A stretch of DNA of 64,000 nt, taken from assembly GCA_947500775.1 (NCBI GenBank), contig CANMTD010000001.1, forward strand, positions 62,001 to 126,000, in the 5' to 3' direction. Made by a program: the position numbers and the translations under genes. Source of the stretch: an uncultured Paracoccaceae bacterium. GTDB taxonomy: Bacteria; Pseudomonadota; Alphaproteobacteria; Rhodobacterales; Rhodobacteraceae. The notes under the pieces were generated by a model, which did no database searches, was not told where the DNA came from, and saw nothing but the letters and a program-made list of their open reading frames with translations. Of this stretch, positions 8,822-18,497 are shown in pieces. The stretch's first letter is position 1; each line of letters opens with the position of its first letter.

Positions 8822-10267
8822 ATGACCATATCCAGCACGCTTTCGATTGCCTTGTCAGGGCTGACCGCCGCGGCTCGCTCGGCCGAGACTGTTTCGTCCA
8901 ACGTGGCCAACGCGCTGACCGATGGCTATGGCCGGCGCGAGGTGGGCCTGTCCTCGCGGTCGGTTGGGGGGCAGGGCGCCGGGGTGAATGTGGACGGGGT
9001 TGTGCGTCAGGTCGATACTGCATTGATCTCGGACCGGCGTCTGGCCGATGCGGGGATCGGGTTTTCCAAACAACAGGCCGCCTTTTACGCCCGGCTGGAA
9101 CAATCCCTGGGCACCCCTGATACCGCCGGTTCGCTTTCAGGCCGCATCGCCAGTTTTGAAGCTGCCCTGATCGAGGCGTCCAGCCGCCCCGATTCCGAAA
9201 CCCGGCTTTCCAACGTATTGCAGGCCGCGCAATCGGTGACCGACGCGTTCAACACCGTATCGGACGACATTCAGCAACAGCGGATGCAGGCGGATCGCGA
9301 TATCGGGGTGCAGGTCAATCAACTGAACGATCGCCTGAGCAAAGTCGAGGATTTGAACAATCAGATCCGCCTTCAACTGGGGCGGGGCCATGACGCAGCA
9401 GGGTTGATGGACCAGCGGCAGATTCTGGTGGACGACATTGCATCCATCGTTCCCCTGCGGCAGGTCCCCCGCGACAATGGCCAGATCGCGCTTTTTACAA
9501 CCGGCGGCGCGGGTCTTTTGGATGGCAAGGCCGGACAGTTCGAATTCACCCCGGTCGGGGTGATCGTGCCCGAGATGTCGATCGAATCCGGCGCCTTGTC
9601 AGGGCTGACCTTGAACGGCGCGGCGGTTGCCACATCGGGCAACTACAGCCCCATCGCCGGGGGCAGCTTATCCGCGCTGTTTCAGCAACGCGATGAATTG
9701 GCACCGCAGGCGCAAACCGAATTGGATGCCGTTGCACGGGACCTTGTGGACCGCTTTCAGGCCTTGGATGGGGATCCTATGGTGGCGGGTCTGTTTACCG
9801 ATGCGGGCGCTGCCTTTGATCCCGCGGATGAAACCGGTCTGGCCGGGCGCATGGCGGTATCGGCCTTGGCGGATCCCAATCAGGGCGGCGCGCTTTGGCG
9901 TTTGCGGGCCGGGCTGACGGCAACGGACCCCGGCGATGTCGGTGACGCCACCAACCTGAATGCCTTTGCCGATGCCATGGCCGAGACCCGTGTTCCCGCA
10001 TCGGGCCAATTCACAAGCAGTGCCCGTTCGGTCGTCGGTCTGGCGGGCGAGCTGTTGTCGTTTGTCGGCGCCGCATCGCAATCCGTGGCGGCCGAACAAT
10101 CCTATGCTCAGGCCATGGGCGACGCCCTGCGCGCCGCCGAACTGAACACCGGCGTCGACAGCGACCACGAACTTCAACAGCTTTTGCTGATCGAACAGGC
10201 CTATGCCGCCAACGCACGGGTGATCCAGACAGCGGACGACATGCTGCAAACCTTATTGGGACTATAA
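8822..10267 (+). CDS. flgK: Flagellar hook-associated protein 1 FlgK
   Basis: FlgK is the first junction protein between hook and filament. The 481-residue product starts TISSTLSIALSGLTAAARSA, then SSNVANALTDGYGRRE, the flagellar axial N-terminal signature. It ends with ELQQLLLIEQAYAANARVIQ followed by TADDMLQTLLGL, the matching C-terminal helix. A long helical region (about 90-190) has the heptad character of FlgK. It lies 28 bases after flgE and only 3 bases before flgL, so co-transcription is likely. Confidence 0.95.
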   Translation: MTISSTLSIALSGLTAAARSAETVSSNVANALTDGYGRREVGLSSRSVGGQGAGVNVDGVVRQVDTALISDRRLADAGIGFSKQQAAFYARLEQSLGTPDTAGSLSGRIASFEAALIEASSRPDSETRLSNVLQAAQSVTDAFNTVSDDIQQQRMQADRDIGVQVNQLNDRLSKVEDLNNQIRLQLGRGHDAAGLMDQRQILVDDIASIVPLRQVPRDNGQIALFTTGGAGLLDGKAGQFEFTPVGVIVPEMSIESGALSGLTLNGAAVATSGNYSPIAGGSLSALFQQRDELAPQAQTELDAVARDLVDRFQALDGDPMVAGLFTDAGAAFDPADETGLAGRMAVSALADPNQGGALWRLRAGLTATDPGDVGDATNLNAFADAMAETRVPASGQFTSSARSVVGLAGELLSFVGAASQSVAAEQSYAQAMGDALRAAELNTGVDSDHELQQLLLIEQAYAANARVIQTADDMLQTLLGL

Positions 10268-10270
10268 GTC

Positions 10271-11284
10271 ATGAGTGTCATTTCGACCGGGGACCGCGCG
10301 TTCAGCTTTCAGCTTAGCCAGCAAAACAGCGCCCTGAAAACACGGCTGCACACACTCAGCAATGAACTGGCCTCGGGCCGGGTTGCCGATCTGGGCCAGC
10401 GTGTTTCGGGCGACTATGCGCCGCTGACCCAGATTGAACGCAGCCTCAGGATGATGACGTCCTTTGAGCTTGCAACAACCGAATCCGCACTGGCCGCCGA
10501 GGCGATGCAAACCAGCCTGAACAGCATCAACGCCTCTGCCCTGGAGCTAAGCGAAAATCTGTTGCTGGCAGGCACGACGACCGAGGCCACGATCGTGTCC
10601 AACACGGGCGTTCAGGCGCGCGGGGCGTTGGATGATGCGGTCTCCAAACTGAACACGCAGATCGCGGGGCGGCACCTGTTTGGCGGGGCGGCCACGGACC
10701 GCGCGCCGCTGGCCTCCGGCGAAGATATCCTTGCCGAACTGAAATTGGCCACGGCAGGGGCCGCCACCGCCGACGATGTCATGGCCATCGTGGACAGCTG
10801 GTTCGATACCGCCGGCGGCGGGTTTGAAACGATGGGCTATCAGGGATCAACCACCCCCGCCGGTCCGGTGCGACTGTCCGAAACCCAAAGCCTTGGCCTG
10901 TCAGTGACCGCGGCCGATCCGGCCATGCGCGAGGTTCTGAAAACCTTTGCGGGGGCCGCACTGCTGGCCGATGGGGCGGTGCTAAGCGGCAATCTGGATG
11001 AGGCGGCAAAGCTGGCCGGAACGCTGGGCGTCGATATGATCGAGGCGCAGGGAAACATCGCCAATCTGGCCGCCGAGATTGGCACGGCACAAAACAGAAT
11101 AGAGACTATTACAGCCGAAAACAGCGCCGAAAGGGTGATGCTGGAACTGGCCCAATCGGAAATTCTGTCGGCCGATCCTTTCGATACGGCCGCGCAGTTG
11201 CAAGAGGTCGAGACCCAGTTGGAACTGCACTATACCGTCACCGCGCGCCTGTCGCGCCTCAGCCTCGTGGATTTCCTGAGATGA
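10271..11284 (+). CDS. flgL: Flagellar hook-associated protein 3 / flagellin-like protein FlgL
   Basis: FlgL is the second hook-filament junction protein, related in fold to flagellin. The 337-residue product begins MSVISTGDRAFSFQLSQQNS and has a long N-terminal helix with LSNELASGRV, the flagellin-type TGxx/SGxx turn. It ends in a C-terminal helix (LQEVETQLELHYTVTARLSR, then LSLVDFLR). It starts 3 bases after flgK and overlaps flgI by 4 bases (ATGA), which signals translational coupling. The assignment rests on fold and position; a second flagellin is excluded by the flgK-flgL order. Confidence 0.9.
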   Translation: MSVISTGDRAFSFQLSQQNSALKTRLHTLSNELASGRVADLGQRVSGDYAPLTQIERSLRMMTSFELATTESALAAEAMQTSLNSINASALELSENLLLAGTTTEATIVSNTGVQARGALDDAVSKLNTQIAGRHLFGGAATDRAPLASGEDILAELKLATAGAATADDVMAIVDSWFDTAGGGFETMGYQGSTTPAGPVRLSETQSLGLSVTAADPAMREVLKTFAGAALLADGAVLSGNLDEAAKLAGTLGVDMIEAQGNIANLAAEIGTAQNRIETITAENSAERVMLELAQSEILSADPFDTAAQLQEVETQLELHYTVTARLSRLSLVDFLR

Positions 11285-12387
11285 GACAGATTCTTGCCTA
11301 TGCCCTTTGCCTTACCATGGTCTGGTACTCAACGGCCTTGGCCGCCCCGGTCCGGATCAAGGATCTGGTCGAATTTGACGGTGTGCGGGGCAACGATCTG
11401 GTGGGCTACGGGCTGGTTGTTGGCCTGAACGGAACCGGCGACGGCATCCGCAACGCGCCCTTCACCGAAGAAATCATGTCCAACCTTCTGGAACGGCTGG
11501 GGGTCAACGTGACCGGTGAACAGTTCCGCCCCAAAAACGTGGCGGCGGTCTTTGTAACCGCAACATTGCCCGCGTTTTCGCGCGCGGGGTCGCAGATCGA
11601 TATCACGGTTTCGGCCATTGGCGACGCCAAAAGCCTGTTGGGCGGCACGTTGGTGATGACCCCGCTGACCGCTGCTGATGGCGAAATCTATGCGGTGGCG
11701 CAGGGCACGATCATCGCAGGCGGCGCCGAGGCGTCGGGCGATGGGGCAAGCGTGGTCGAAGGTGTTCCAACCGCCGGCGTCATCCCCGCGGGCGCCCGCG
11801 TCGAACGCGAAATCGCCTTCGATTTCTCGACCCTGACGACGATCCGCATGGCGCTGCGGTCGCCGGATTTCACAACGGCGGGCCGGATCGAACAGGCCGT
11901 GAATGAAAACTTCGGGCGGGCGGTCGCTGTCATGCTGGATGCGGGCACCGTTCAGCTTGATATCGCGGCCACGCGCATGCCCTCTCCGGCGCATGCCATC
12001 GGACGGCTGGAAAATATTCCGGTCGAACCCCAGCGAAAGGCCCGCGTGGTCGTGGATCAGCGGTCGGGCACGATTGTGATGGGCGATGACGTGCGGATAT
12101 CGCGTGTTGCGGTGTCGCAGGGGGGGCTCACCCTGCGCATTCAGGAAGACCCGATCGTGGTTCAACCCAACCCGTTTTCCGAAGGCGAAACCGTTGTTGT
12201 CCCGCGAACCACCGCAACACTGGAAGAGGAAACAGGCAACGGATTGGCCGAGATTCCGGGGGGTACCTCCTTGTCCGAGGTCATCGCCGGTCTGAATGCG
12301 CTGGGGGTTTCGCCACGCGACATGATCGACATCCTCAAAAGCATCAAGGCCGCAGGGGCGCTGCATGCCGAATTTGTAGTGCGTTAG
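11281..12387 (+). CDS. flgI: Flagellar basal body P-ring protein FlgI
   Basis: FlgI builds the periplasmic P-ring bushing around the rod. The 368-residue product has a signal peptide (about residues 1-21, ending YSTALA) and then the very conserved VRIKDLVEFDGVRGNDLVGYG and GLVVGLNGTGDG. It ends with LSEVIAGLNALGVSPRDMID and then ILKSIKAAGALHAEFVV, as in other FlgI proteins. Its start overlaps the flgL stop. The partner ring protein FlgH and chaperone FlgA lie about 28 kb away on the minus strand. Normal length for the family. Confidence 0.97.
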   Translation: MRQILAYALCLTMVWYSTALAAPVRIKDLVEFDGVRGNDLVGYGLVVGLNGTGDGIRNAPFTEEIMSNLLERLGVNVTGEQFRPKNVAAVFVTATLPAFSRAGSQIDITVSAIGDAKSLLGGTLVMTPLTAADGEIYAVAQGTIIAGGAEASGDGASVVEGVPTAGVIPAGARVEREIAFDFSTLTTIRMALRSPDFTTAGRIEQAVNENFGRAVAVMLDAGTVQLDIAATRMPSPAHAIGRLENIPVEPQRKARVVVDQRSGTIVMGDDVRISRVAVSQGGLTLRIQEDPIVVQPNPFSEGETVVVPRTTATLEEETGNGLAEIPGGTSLSEVIAGLNALGVSPRDMIDILKSIKAAGALHAEFVVR

Positions 12388-12481
12388 AGACGAATTTGCC
12401 CACACGGCTTTTTCAAAGGGCAGGCATGGCATTTCCGCGATGAAAAGGTGATCATAGCCCCGGCTGAGTTGGGGGTTTCGC

Positions 12482-14281
12482 GTGTACGATTCGAGCAGGC
12501 AGGGCTGGCTTTACATTGCGTTGTTGTGCGGCGTGCTTTGCGCCAGTTCGGTGACGGCTGCGGATATATCGTTGTCGGTACGGGGTGCCGATGATGGTCT
12601 GAAAAACGCATTGCGCGCGGCCTCGCTGTCGGTGGCGGCAGAGGCCGAGGAAGGCCCGACAGCCCAGGATTTGCTGACAGCTGCGCGCGCCGATTATGCA
12701 CAGTTGTTGGGCGTGTTATATGCCATGGGCTATTACAGCCCGGTGATCCGCATATCGGTTGATGGGCGCGAAGCGGCTGAAATTCCCCCATTTTCGACCC
12801 CCGCGCGCATCAGATCGGTGAAGCTTAGGGTGATACCCGGCCCGCAATTCAGATTTTCACAGGCTAAAATTGCGCCTCTGGCACCAGCCACGAAGATACC
12901 CGATGGGTTCGCGTCGGGAAAAATCGCCTATAGCGGCACCATACGCGATGCCGCCGACGCGGGGGTAGAGGGCTGGCGCGATACAGGACATGCCAAGGTC
13001 GTGATCAGCGGGCAGGACCTGGTCGCCGATCACAACACCAACACATTGGGCGCGGATATTCGTCTTTCGCCAGGGCCGAAGCTTCGTTTCGGGCGGTTGA
13101 CCACCAGCGGGAAAACCCGCGTCCGGCCGGAACGCGTGCGGGCAATTGCCGGATTGCCCGAGGGAGAGGTGTTTTCGCCCGAAGAACTGCGCAAATCCGC
13201 CACCCGGCTGCGCCGCACCGGAACGTTCCGCTCTGTCGCGCTGATTGAATCTGACGTCGTCGGTTCCGGCAATACTCTGGACATCGACGCCGCGGTTGTG
13301 GACCAGAAACGCCGCAGGCTGGGGTTTGGCGCGGAAATTTCGTCGCTGGAGGGCCTTACCCTATCGGGATTCTGGCTGCATCGGAACTTGTTGGGCGGTG
13401 CCGAAAGATTGCGGATCGGGGCCGAGGTTGCGGGCATCGGCGGGGATACCGGCGGTCAGGATCTGAGCCTGTCAGCCCGGTTTGACCGTCCGGCAACATT
13501 TTCTCCGGATACGGGATTATATGTTCTGGGCACGGTCGAAGAACGGGATGAGCCAGAGTATTTTGAACGTACCACTTGGTTGGGCGCAGGGCTGACCCAT
13601 ATTTTTTCAGATCACCTGACGGGCGAAATCGGCATCGCACTGCGGCATTCACAGGCAGAGGATGATCTGGGGAAACGCAATTTCGACCACGTTTTCATAC
13701 CCGCAAATCTGACGTGGGATGGGCGGGATGTGCCTCTTGATGCGACAAAAGGCGCTTACCTCAGCGTGGATGCAGACCCTTTCGTCGGGATAAGTGACAG
13801 CACTTCGGGCGGGCGGCTGTATGCGGACGGGCGTATTTACCGCGCATTTGGCGCGGATCGTAAATATGTGCTGGCCGCACGGGGACAGTTTGGTACCGTG
13901 CTGGGCGCGGATATAGACGAAATCCCGCCAGAGCTGTTGTTTTTCTCGGGCGGGGGCGGAACAGTGCGCGGCCAGCCTTACCAATCGCTTGCCATCGATC
14001 TGAACGAAAATGATCGGATCGGTGGGCGTTCGTTTGCGGGCCTTTCCGTTGAATTGCGGGCCGATATTGGCCGCAAGATCGGGCTGGTCGGTTTCTATGA
14101 CACCGGTTTTATCGGCAGGGACAGCGCGCTGGGTGGCAAGGGGGAAAGTCACAGCGGCGCGGGTCTGGGGGTGCGATACGACACTGGTATCGGTCCGATC
14201 CGGTTGGATGTTGCGCTGCCGGTCAGCGGCGATACCGGCGAGGGGCTGCAGTTTTACGTTGGAATTGGGCAGGCATTCTGA
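12482..14281 (+). CDS. tamA: Translocation and assembly module outer-membrane protein TamA (Omp85 family)
   Basis: TamA is an Omp85-family barrel that works with TamB in moving material to, or assembling proteins in, the outer membrane. The 599-residue product starts at a GTG and has a signal peptide (about 1-26, ending SSVTA). POTRA-like repeats span roughly 30-260, and a 16-strand-type barrel reaches the C-terminus with the Omp85 features RGQPYQSL (the VRGF/Y-like lid motif region) and a terminal Phe. It overlaps tamB by one base at the stop/start, the standard tamA-tamB arrangement. It follows flgI on the same strand after 94 bases, an unusual neighbour. BamA is excluded by the smaller size and the TamB partner. 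Confidence 0.92.
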   Translation: MYDSSRQGWLYIALLCGVLCASSVTAADISLSVRGADDGLKNALRAASLSVAAEAEEGPTAQDLLTAARADYAQLLGVLYAMGYYSPVIRISVDGREAAEIPPFSTPARIRSVKLRVIPGPQFRFSQAKIAPLAPATKIPDGFASGKIAYSGTIRDAADAGVEGWRDTGHAKVVISGQDLVADHNTNTLGADIRLSPGPKLRFGRLTTSGKTRVRPERVRAIAGLPEGEVFSPEELRKSATRLRRTGTFRSVALIESDVVGSGNTLDIDAAVVDQKRRRLGFGAEISSLEGLTLSGFWLHRNLLGGAERLRIGAEVAGIGGDTGGQDLSLSARFDRPATFSPDTGLYVLGTVEERDEPEYFERTTWLGAGLTHIFSDHLTGEIGIALRHSQAEDDLGKRNFDHVFIPANLTWDGRDVPLDATKGAYLSVDADPFVGISDSTSGGRLYADGRIYRAFGADRKYVLAARGQFGTVLGADIDEIPPELLFFSGGGGTVRGQPYQSLAIDLNENDRIGGRSFAGLSVELRADIGRKIGLVGFYDTGFIGRDSALGGKGESHSGAGLGVRYDTGIGPIRLDVALPVSGDTGEGLQFYVGIGQAF

Positions 14282-17200
14282 TGCGATTTTTTTGGCTTCT
14301 CCTGATCTGGTTTTGCGCGGCGACGCCGCTGGCGGCCCAATCGGGCGACGATAGTGAACGCGGTGTGTTAGAGGCGTTTCTGGAAGACAACCTTTCCGCC
14401 GCCGGTCGGTCGGTGAATATCGTCGGTTTCGCGGGCGCCTTGTCATCGCAGGCGACAATGCAGGAACTGACGATCGCCGATGACGAGGGCGTCTGGCTGA
14501 CCCTGCGCGGCGTGGTGCTGAACTGGTCACGTTCGGCGTTGCTGGGGGGGCGTTTGGAGGTCAAAGAGCTTTCTGCCAAGGAAATCCTGTTGCCGCGGCT
14601 GCCGCAAACCGGGCAGAAAACGCCAGATGTCGCGGCGGAACCATTCCAGCTGCCCGATCTGCCTGTATCGGTCAATATAGGCTCTATTTCGGCGGAAAAG
14701 GTCGAAATAGGCGAGACGGTTGTTGGCGAAGCCGCGGTTGTCAGCCTGTTGGGCAGCCTTTCGTTGGATGGGGGCCAAGGTGCCGCCGAGCTTAAGATCA
14801 CGCGGACCGATGATATCGGCGAATTTTCGTTGAACGCATCCTTCGCCAACGCAGCGGAAGAGCTGAGTATCGACCTTCAGCTGTCCGAAGGGCCAGACGG
14901 GATTGTCGCCAATTTGGCAGCTCTTCCAGGGCGCCCGGCGTTGGCCCTTACGGTAAAGGGCGAGGGGCCGTTGTCAGATTTCGGCGCAGATATCGGGTTG
15001 CGATCGGACGGACAGGATCGATTGACCGGTCGCGTGACGCTGACCGCTGAAGCCGATGATGCCGGTGCGGTGTCGCGCCGGTTCGGGGGCGATCTGTCCG
15101 GGGATATCGCGCCGCTGTTCGCGCCTGACCTCAGGCCCTTTTTCGGCCCGGAAATCAGGCTCTCTTTCGCCGGAAACCGGTCCCCAGAGGGGCAGATAGA
15201 GATTTCCGATCTGATGCTGTCGGCGGCGTCGGTCAATCTGCGCGGCCGCGTGGTGCTGGCCGCAGATGGCATGCCGCAAAGTTTCGATCTGACAGCGGGT
15301 GTTAACGCCAATGGCGCGCCCGTTCTGCTGCCGATTTCCAGACCTGATACAAAGGTGACCAATGCGCGGTTGACCGCGGATTTCGACGCGGCACAGGGCG
15401 ATGTTTGGCGCCTGCGTGCCCAACTGGATGATTTCAGCCGGGATGGGCTGACCCTTGCGACGGCCGCCCTGGATGGCACAGGCACGATACGCGCCCAACC
15501 GGATCAACGCGTAACGGCGGTGTTCGATTTTGATGTGACCGGGCTGGACCATGACAATACCGCGCTGGCCACGGCACTGGGTCCGGCGCTGGGCGGGAAT
15601 GTGGATTTGGTCTGGGCGTCGGGAAACCCGATAGAGGTTGCCTCACTATCCGCCCAAGGCGCGGGATTGATCCTGCGCGGCAAGGGCCGTCTGGACGGGT
15701 TGGCTGAGGGTTTCCCGGTATCGGGGTCCGCACATGTTGAAACCGATGATATCGCCCGGTTCGCTGCGCTTGCAAACAGGCCCTTGGGCGGCGCGGCCGC
15801 GATTGATCTGACGGGGCAGGGCGCGCTGTTGGGCGGGGCATTCGATATCGCGTTGGAGGCCTCGACCGTCGATCTGCAAACGGGAACGCCCCGCGTTGAT
15901 CCGTTGCTGAAGGGGCAAAGCCATCTGAGCTTGGTTGCTTTGCGTGATCAGGGCGGCACCAAGGTTGAAAAATTCCTGCTGCAGGGCGAAACCCTGACGG
16001 CCAAGGCCAATGGTGCCCTGACCGAGGAGGCTGGCAAGCTGATCCTTTCGGGCCAGTTGGATGACATCGCCCTGGTCGAGCCGCGGTTGTCAGGGCCGGT
16101 GACGTTGGACGCCGATGTCGGTTGGATCAAAGATCAGCCCGTCACGCTGTCCCGTCTGATCCTGACGGCGGTTGGCGCGACGATTCAGGCAAGCGGCACC
16201 TTGGATATTGCCGATGACACCCTGCCCGCAACGGGGCAACTGAACCTGAAAGCCCCGGATTTGGCCCCGTTTTCCAGAATTGCCGGACGTCCGTTGCACG
16301 GTGCAATCGAGGGTTCATTTCAGGGGCAGGCAACGCTGGCCGCCAATGATTTTGACATAACCCTTGATGCGACGGGTCAGAATTTGGGCGCAGGTCTGGG
16401 CGAGCTGGACAAGCTGATCAGCGGGAAATCCATACTCAGCGGACGGGTCAATCGCACAGGTGATCTGCTGTCACTTACCGGGCTTAAGATTGAAACTCCG
16501 CAAATCCGGGCGTCCGCCGATGGGGATGCGAAGTCGGGCCTGGCATTCGATGCGCGCCTCGCCGATCTGGGCCTGTTGGTGCCCGAATTTCCGGGCCCGC
16601 TGACCGCCAAGGGCCGGGTGCAGCAATCGGGCGATGAATGGACCATTGCGGTTGATGCCGATGGCGCGGGCGGGACCACGGCGCAAGTGTCGGGCCAGAT
16701 CGATCCCGTGCAAAACAGAGCCAAACTTACCCTGAAAGGGGATGCGCCGCTGGGTTTGGCCAACCCTTTCATTGCTCCGCGCAGCGTGCAGGGGCGGCTG
16801 ACCTATGATCTGGCGTTAAATGGCAAGCTGGGGTTGCCTGCACTGTCAGGAACCTTGTCGACCACCGGTGCGCGCGCCGCCCTGCCCACCATCGGCGCGG
16901 CGATCGAAACGATCGACAGCACGGTCACATTGAATGCGGCGCAGGCATCGGTCCGTTTGACGGGGCAGGTCCGGGGTGGTGGACAGATCACCGCCTTGGG
17001 GCCAATTGGCCTGACGGCGCCATATCGATCTGACCTGAAGATCAATCTTGATCAGATCGCCCTGTCCGACCCCGAGCTGTTCAAAACCGACGTGTCCGGT
17101 CCGCTGACGTTGACCGGGCCGATTGCCTCCGGGGCACGTTTGCGGGGGCGGCTGGTCCTGGGCGTGACCGAGATACAGGTTCCTTCGTCTGGCTTGGGCG

Positions 17201-18012
17201 GCACAGTTGCCATTCCCGAGATCAAACATGTGAACGAACCTGCCCGGGTTCATGCCACACGGCAGCGTGCCGGCCTGCTTAAAACCACGGATGAGAGCGG
17301 CGGCCCAGCAGGCGCGGGCATTGGGCTGGACCTGCGGATCAATGCGCCCAACCGAATATTTGTGCGCGGTCGCGGGTTGGACGCCGAACTGGGCGGCGAA
17401 TTGCGTGTGGGCGGGACCAGCACAGCGGTTGTGCCCAGCGGGCGTTTTGGTCTTATCCGGGGCCGGCTTGATCTGTTGGGCAAGCGGTTGACGATGACCG
17501 AAGGTGCGATCAGCCTGCAGGGCGCGCTGGAACCCTATATCCGGCTGGTGGCCGAATCCACGGCGGATGACGTTCTGGTCCAGATCGTAACCGAGGGTCC
17601 GGCCTCGGATCCTGAAATAACCTTTCAATCGCAACCGGAATTACCGCAGGAAGAGGTCGTGGCGCGGTTGATTTTCGGACGCAGCACAGAAAACCTGTCA
17701 CCATTTCAGGCGGCACAGCTTGCATCGGCGGTTGCGTCGCTTGCGGGCAACGACAAGGTTGGCATTGTCGATCGGTTGCGCAAGAATTTTGGCTTGGACG
17801 ATTTGGACGTAACCACTGATGATCTGGGATCGACAGAGTTGCGCGCGGGAAAATACCTGTCAGAGAATATCTATACCGATGTCACGATCAACAGCGACGG
17901 TAAAAGCAACGTCAACCTGAACCTGGATGTATCGCGCAATGTGACCGTAAAGGGCGGCGTCAGTGCTGTGGGCGATACCAGCCTTGGCGTGTTTTACGAA
18001 AGGGACTACTGA
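14281..18012 (+). CDS. tamB: Translocation and assembly module inner-membrane protein TamB
   Basis: TamB proteins are anchored in the inner membrane and span the periplasm as a hydrophobic beta-taco groove, delivering lipids or nascent outer-membrane proteins to TamA. The 1243-residue product has an N-terminal hydrophobic signal/anchor (about 2-19). It then has over a thousand residues of repeating beta-strands with D/G turns (AsmA/TamB type). The conserved C-terminal DUF490 region includes NLSPFQAAQLASAVASLAG and ends LGVFYERDY. It is coupled to tamA by a TGATG junction. Its stop overlaps the stop of a convergent small gene by 7 bases. Confidence 0.93.
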   Translation: MRFFWLLLIWFCAATPLAAQSGDDSERGVLEAFLEDNLSAAGRSVNIVGFAGALSSQATMQELTIADDEGVWLTLRGVVLNWSRSALLGGRLEVKELSAKEILLPRLPQTGQKTPDVAAEPFQLPDLPVSVNIGSISAEKVEIGETVVGEAAVVSLLGSLSLDGGQGAAELKITRTDDIGEFSLNASFANAAEELSIDLQLSEGPDGIVANLAALPGRPALALTVKGEGPLSDFGADIGLRSDGQDRLTGRVTLTAEADDAGAVSRRFGGDLSGDIAPLFAPDLRPFFGPEIRLSFAGNRSPEGQIEISDLMLSAASVNLRGRVVLAADGMPQSFDLTAGVNANGAPVLLPISRPDTKVTNARLTADFDAAQGDVWRLRAQLDDFSRDGLTLATAALDGTGTIRAQPDQRVTAVFDFDVTGLDHDNTALATALGPALGGNVDLVWASGNPIEVASLSAQGAGLILRGKGRLDGLAEGFPVSGSAHVETDDIARFAALANRPLGGAAAIDLTGQGALLGGAFDIALEASTVDLQTGTPRVDPLLKGQSHLSLVALRDQGGTKVEKFLLQGETLTAKANGALTEEAGKLILSGQLDDIALVEPRLSGPVTLDADVGWIKDQPVTLSRLILTAVGATIQASGTLDIADDTLPATGQLNLKAPDLAPFSRIAGRPLHGAIEGSFQGQATLAANDFDITLDATGQNLGAGLGELDKLISGKSILSGRVNRTGDLLSLTGLKIETPQIRASADGDAKSGLAFDARLADLGLLVPEFPGPLTAKGRVQQSGDEWTIAVDADGAGGTTAQVSGQIDPVQNRAKLTLKGDAPLGLANPFIAPRSVQGRLTYDLALNGKLGLPALSGTLSTTGARAALPTIGAAIETIDSTVTLNAAQASVRLTGQVRGGGQITALGPIGLTAPYRSDLKINLDQIALSDPELFKTDVSGPLTLTGPIASGARLRGRLVLGVTEIQVPSSGLGGTVAIPEIKHVNEPARVHATRQRAGLLKTTDESGGPAGAGIGLDLRINAPNRIFVRGRGLDAELGGELRVGGTSTAVVPSGRFGLIRGRLDLLGKRLTMTEGAISLQGALEPYIRLVAESTADDVLVQIVTEGPASDPEITFQSQPELPQEEVVARLIFGRSTENLSPFQAAQLASAVASLAGNDKVGIVDRLRKNFGLDDLDVTTDDLGSTELRAGKYLSENIYTDVTINSDGKSNVNLNLDVSRNVTVKGGVSAVGDTSLGVFYERDY

Positions 18013-18248
18013 GCCCGCTCAGGGAAGCGCACCCTGTTCGATCCGTATCTGGACGCCACTGTGGTGGAATCGTAGGCGGCAACGCAGATGTATGCCACCG
18101 TCAAGATAGCCCCCAATAGCCCCGATCCGGCGTAAAGCGCAACGATTGTCCAAAACGAAAACCCAGCCACAACAGCAGCCGAAATTACCGTCATTCCAAG
18201 GGCAAGTCCGAAAAAGATCATACCAACCAACACCACTATAACTCCCAT
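18006..18248 (-). CDS. Small hypothetical membrane protein with two hydrophobic segments
   Basis: I do not recognise this family. The 80-residue frame encodes two membrane helices (about 2-27 and 33-60) and a short polar tail ending RVRFPERAQ. It converges on tamB with a 7-base overlap. The ATG has no clear ribosome-binding site; instead it lies within one arm of a perfect 17-bp inverted repeat (18244-18260/18323-18339). Strong hydrophobic patterning makes a chance frame unlikely, but expression is unproven. Confidence 0.55.
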   Translation of the reverse strand: MGVIVVLVGMIFFGLALGMTVISAAVVAGFSFWTIVALYAGSGLLGAILTVAYICVAAYDSTTVASRYGSNRVRFPERAQ

Positions 18249-18339
18249 TTTTGCCGCAAATTTGACTTAACTAGCCATTTTGGGCTTATTTCTTACGCAA
18301 TCTCTGCCAAGTTTCGGCAAGCTTTGCGGCAAAAATGGG
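18244..18339. repeat. Perfect 17-bp inverted repeat spanning the start codon of the small membrane gene
   Basis: The left arm, 18244-18260, reads CCCATTTTTGCCGCAAA; the right arm, 18323-18339, is its exact reverse complement, with 62 bases between. The left arm contains the start codon of the leftward small gene. The right arm therefore presents the same leader plus ATGGG reading rightward, opening an 11-codon frame that stops at 18370. It may be a remnant of an inverted duplication, a protein-binding palindrome, or a stem that controls translation. Confidence 0.75.
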
Positions 18340-18356
18340 GCGATCAGATTCTACAG

Positions 18357-18371
18357 TTAACATTTAGTTAC
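18357..18371. promoter_or_regulatory. CtrA-like direct repeat upstream of the SDR/sugar-transferase pair
   Basis: TTAA, seven bases, TTAC, about 125 bases before the SDR start in a locally AT-rich gap. Seven of eight positions match TTAA-N7-TTAA, but the AT-rich context makes a chance match more likely here than at the flagellar promoters. Confidence 0.25.
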
Positions 18372-18459
18372 ATACATCTTTTGAGTGTTTCTTGTCGATC
18401 ATTTTTCAACCATAAGATGTGTTATTGATGAAAATCGGCGCGACCTTCTTTAGAAACCA

Positions 18460-18474
18460 CTGGATTTGATCCAG
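18460..18474. promoter_or_regulatory. Short palindrome before the SDR gene
   Basis: CTGGAT, TTG, ATCCAG: six-base arms around a 3-base centre, 23 bases before the SDR start codon. The size fits a dimeric repressor site or a small mRNA hairpin over the ribosome-binding region. No factor can be named. Confidence 0.25.
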
Positions 18475-18497
18475 AGTCCCGCGTTAGGCCTTGCGAG

